From: Vulcanimicrobiota bacterium
GTDB lineage: Bacteria; Vulcanimicrobiota; Vulcanimicrobiia; Vulcanimicrobiales; Vulcanimicrobiaceae
Length of the DNA: 8,214 nucleotides
Reading direction: 5' to 3'
NCBI GenBank assembly: GCA_003155175.1
Contig: PMFP01000039.1
Location: 61,170 to 69,383 of the forward strand
The position numbers were made by a program, and so were the translations under genes. Each line of letters starts with the position of its first letter. Positions within the stretch are counted from its first letter, which is position 1. The notes below the pieces were generated by a model. It ran no database searches and was not told the DNA's origin. It worked only from the letters and a program-made list of their open reading frames with translations. Positions 6,118 through 8,214 of the stretch are shown piece by piece.

Positions 6118-7535
6118 ACGCGCTGGGACTCGTGCTGCTTCCCTTCGCGGGCGCCGTCGCGATCTGGCTCTTGCCGCGCGACAACCGCACGGCCGCGCGC
6201 GCCCTGGGGACGCTGGTCGCGCTCGCGACGCTGGCTCTGACGCCCGCGTGGGCGACTCGCGCGTTTAGCGTCAGGTGGCTCTCGCGTCCGTTCGCCGCGG
6301 CCTTCCATTTCGGCGCCACGCCGCTGTCGTACTGGCTCGTCCTCTTGCTCGCCGTATGTTCGGCATGCGCGATTTTTGCGGCCAACGTTCCGCGCGCGCG
6401 CGATTTCATCGCGTGGATGCTCGTGCTGGAAGGCTCGATGCTCGGACTCTTCCTCGCGCGCGATCTGTTGGTGTTCGCGCTGTTCTGGGATCTGATGCTG
6501 CTGCCGGTCTTCTTCGTACTGATCGGCTGGGGGCGTCACCACGGGACGGCGTGGCGCTACCTCATCTACAACTTTTCCGGCGGTTTGGCGCTGCTTTTCG
6601 CCACGGCGGCGTTCGGCGTGCTCGACGGGTCCACGGACGTGATCGGGCGCGGCGACGTGCATTTGATCGGCTCGTGGGTGCCGTGGATTTTCGCGGGCTT
6701 CGCCTTTGCCTTTTTGGTCAAGACGCCCGTCTTTCCGTTCCACACGTGGATGCCGGCGACGTACTCCGACGCGCCCGGTCCGATGGTCGCCGTCGTGAGC
6801 GGCGTGCAGTCGAAGGCCGGTCTCTACGGCTTCATCGCGATCACACTCGCGTTTTTGCCCGACTACCTGCATCAATATGCGGGCCTGCTGGTAGGGCTGG
6901 GCGCGCTCTCGATCCTCTACGGCGCGTTCGTCGCGCTGGTTCAGAACGACGCAAAGCGCATCGTCGCGTATTCGTCCCTCTCACATTTGGGCTTGATCGT
7001 CGTCGCGATCGTGGCATTCCAGCCGCTGGCGCTCGCCGGAGCGGTGCTCTACATGGTCGCGCACGGTCTCTTCAGTGCCGCGCTTTTCCTGGCCCTGGGC
7101 TTCGTCGAAGAGCGCGAAGGCACGTCGCTGCTCTCGCGCCTGCGTGGCCTGGGGCGCGACAACCCGCGTCTCTCGGGTGCGCTGTGCATCGGCGCGCTTG
7201 CGGCGCTGGGTCTTCCGGGATTGGCGGGGTTCGCGGGCGAGATCGCCATCCTCATCGGCGTCTACCAGTCCGGGCTCGTGTGGGTCACGGCGATAGCGCT
7301 GGCCGGCATCGTGCTGGCATCTGCGTATGTGTTGCGGATGTTCCAGGATGTCATGAACGGACCGGTATCGCCGGATTTGCCGGTGCGGCCCGACCTGACG
7401 TGGCGCGAAGGCCTAGCGATCGCGCCGCTCGCGGCGGCCCTGATCCTTTTGGGCGTCAATCCGCACGCCGTTCTCACCGCGTCGTCTGCGCAGAGCCCGC
7501 CGGTGGCGACCGCCGCGATCGAGCCGCCCCGATGA
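6114..7535 (+). CDS. nuoM: NADH-quinone oxidoreductase subunit M, with Asp at the TM5 glutamate position
   Basis: NuoM (ND4 homologue), 473 aa, is the middle antiporter-like proton-translocating subunit between NuoL and NuoN. About 14 hydrophobic segments fit the family. Landmarks are FALFWDLMLLPVFFVLIGWG (121-140, TM5), LVKTPVFPFHTWMPA (201-215) with the TM7 lysine K203, SKAGLYGF (233-240) with K234, NDAKRIVAYSSLSHLG (278-293) with K281, and LPGLAGFAGEIAILIG (367-382) with the TM12 acid E376, which marks it as NuoM rather than NuoL or NuoN. The TM5 acid, usually Glu in an FWE motif, is Asp126 (codon GAT, 6489-6491). The segment after TM7 (PATYSDAPGPMVAVVSGVQS) departs from the more usual LPDAH-x-EAP form. 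The ATG overlaps the nuoL stop by 4 bases; the upstream frame is a shadow of nuoL. Slightly shorter than E. coli NuoM (about 509 aa). Confidence 0.95.
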   Translation: MNALGLVLLPFAGAVAIWLLPRDNRTAARALGTLVALATLALTPAWATRAFSVRWLSRPFAAAFHFGATPLSYWLVLLLAVCSACAIFAANVPRARDFIAWMLVLEGSMLGLFLARDLLVFALFWDLMLLPVFFVLIGWGRHHGTAWRYLIYNFSGGLALLFATAAFGVLDGSTDVIGRGDVHLIGSWVPWIFAGFAFAFLVKTPVFPFHTWMPATYSDAPGPMVAVVSGVQSKAGLYGFIAITLAFLPDYLHQYAGLLVGLGALSILYGAFVALVQNDAKRIVAYSSLSHLGLIVVAIVAFQPLALAGAVLYMVAHGLFSAALFLALGFVEEREGTSLLSRLRGLGRDNPRLSGALCIGALAALGLPGLAGFAGEIAILIGVYQSGLVWVTAIALAGIVLASAYVLRMFQDVMNGPVSPDLPVRPDLTWREGLAIAPLAAALILLGVNPHAVLTASSAQSPPVATAAIEPPR

Positions 7536-8214
7536 CGATCGCCGTAACGGCCGCCGATTGGATGGCGGTGATGCCGATCGTCGTCCTCGCGAGTGCCGGA
7601 TTGCTCGTGCTGCTCGCGGACGTCTTCGCACGCTCGCATTCCCCGCGTTACCTCTCGATCGCGATCGGGGCGTTGGGCGTGCTGGGCACCGCCTACCTGT
7701 GCGCGAAGGGGTACGGCGAGAACTTCGCGGCCTTCTCGGACGGCTTCGTACTGGGCGGCTTCACCGTCGCGTTCGAGGAGATCGTGCTGCTCGCGACGCT
7801 TGGTTCGCTGATCCTTTACGGCACGATCGGAAAAGACGATCGGATCGCCGGTGCGGTGGCGCTGATGTTGTGGAGCGCGTGCGGTGCGATGCTGATGGCC
7901 GGAGCGTCTTCGCTAATGACGATCTTCCTCGGCCTCGAGCTGCTCTCGCTCGCGCTCTATTGCCTGTGCGGTCTCGCCGACCGCGCGACCTCGCGCGAGG
8001 CGGCGCTCAAGTATCTCATCCTCAGCTCGACGGCGTCGGCGCTCTTGCTGTACGGCATGGCGCTGCTCTTTGGAGCCACGGGCAGCGTGCAGCTGGCGGA
8101 CTTTACGTCGGCGGCGCTGGCGTCCAGCCCGCTGTTCTGGCTGGGAACCGGCATGTTCTTCGTCGGCATCGCGTTCAAGCTGAGCCTCGTGCCGTTCCAT
8201 TTGTGGGCGCCCGA
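7532..8214 (+). CDS. nuoN: NADH-quinone oxidoreductase subunit N, 3'-truncated by the window edge
   Basis: NuoN (ND2 homologue) is the antiporter-like subunit closest to NuoJ/NuoK. The first 227 residues are in the window (MTIAVTAADWMAVMPIVVLA...), and the frame runs off the end with no stop. Translation from the ATG in the ATGA overlap with nuoM gives hydrophobic segments at about 11-29, 41-57, 80-98, 106-123, 126-146, 161-181 and 202-220. The diagnostic stretch IFLGLELLSLALYCL (131-145) contains the conserved TM5 Glu136. REAALKYLIL (155-164) contains K160. The visible end is VGIAFKLSLVPFHLWAP (211-227), with the TM7 lysine K216. These are the ordinary NuoN residues, unlike the substitutions in the neighbouring L and M subunits. 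The remaining half (TM8-14) lies beyond the window. Confidence 0.94.
   Translation, partial: MTIAVTAADWMAVMPIVVLASAGLLVLLADVFARSHSPRYLSIAIGALGVLGTAYLCAKGYGENFAAFSDGFVLGGFTVAFEEIVLLATLGSLILYGTIGKDDRIAGAVALMLWSACGAMLMAGASSLMTIFLGLELLSLALYCLCGLADRATSREAALKYLILSSTASALLLYGMALLFGATGSVQLADFTSAALASSPLFWLGTGMFFVGIAFKLSLVPFHLWAP

Noticed and set aside
1..8214. A novel or accessory system, mobile element, CRISPR array or RNA gene
   Set aside because: Every base except a 4-nt spacer belongs to one continuous complex I operon. No repeats, integrase/transposase motifs or RNA-like elements were seen.

Overview
The window is a contiguous stretch of a nuo operon, which encodes respiratory complex I (the proton-pumping, NDH-1 type NADH:quinone oxidoreductase). 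All genes lie on the + strand in the canonical order nuoG (3' part), nuoH, nuoI, nuoJ, nuoK, nuoL, nuoM, nuoN (5' part). The DNA is very GC-rich with strong G/C preference at third positions, so large spurious ORFs appear in the other frames. The source is a free-living, respiring, high-GC bacterium. A lineage such as Eremiobacterota or another deep-branching high-GC phylum would fit, but this is only a guess because no phylogenetic marker is present.

Layout: positions 1-1659 hold the C-terminal molybdopterin-oxidoreductase-like part of NuoG, entered just before an intact C-x2-C-x3-C-x28-C cluster motif (N7 type). Positions 1659-2666 are nuoH (the quinone-site membrane subunit) and 2671-3267 nuoI (the two-cluster ferredoxin subunit). 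Positions 3264-3878 are nuoJ, 3875-4195 nuoK, 4192-6117 nuoL, 6114-7535 nuoM, and 7532-8214 nuoN, which runs off the end. There is no intergenic space beyond 4 nt. Five successive junctions (I/J to M/N) are 4-base ATGA stop/start overlaps, G/H is a 1-base TAATG overlap, and H/I has a 4-nt gap. I see no promoter, terminator, RNA gene, mobile element or CRISPR array.

How it works together: NuoG and NuoI carry part of the Fe-S chain from NADH towards quinone. NuoH with NuoI frames the quinone chamber. NuoJ and NuoK form the central hydrophilic axis next to NuoH, and NuoN, NuoM and NuoL are the three antiporter-like proton-translocating modules.

The most notable observation is in those antiporter modules. 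The TM5 glutamate normally found in all three is Gly155 in NuoL (GWG instead of GWE), Asp126 in NuoM (FWD instead of FWE), and an ordinary Glu136 only in NuoN. NuoL also lacks the family's usual Arg in the TM6 RVGD motif. The reading frames are otherwise intact and the other key lysines and histidines are kept, so this looks like a real variant of the pump machinery rather than gene decay. This is an inference from aligning remembered family motifs and needs a real alignment.
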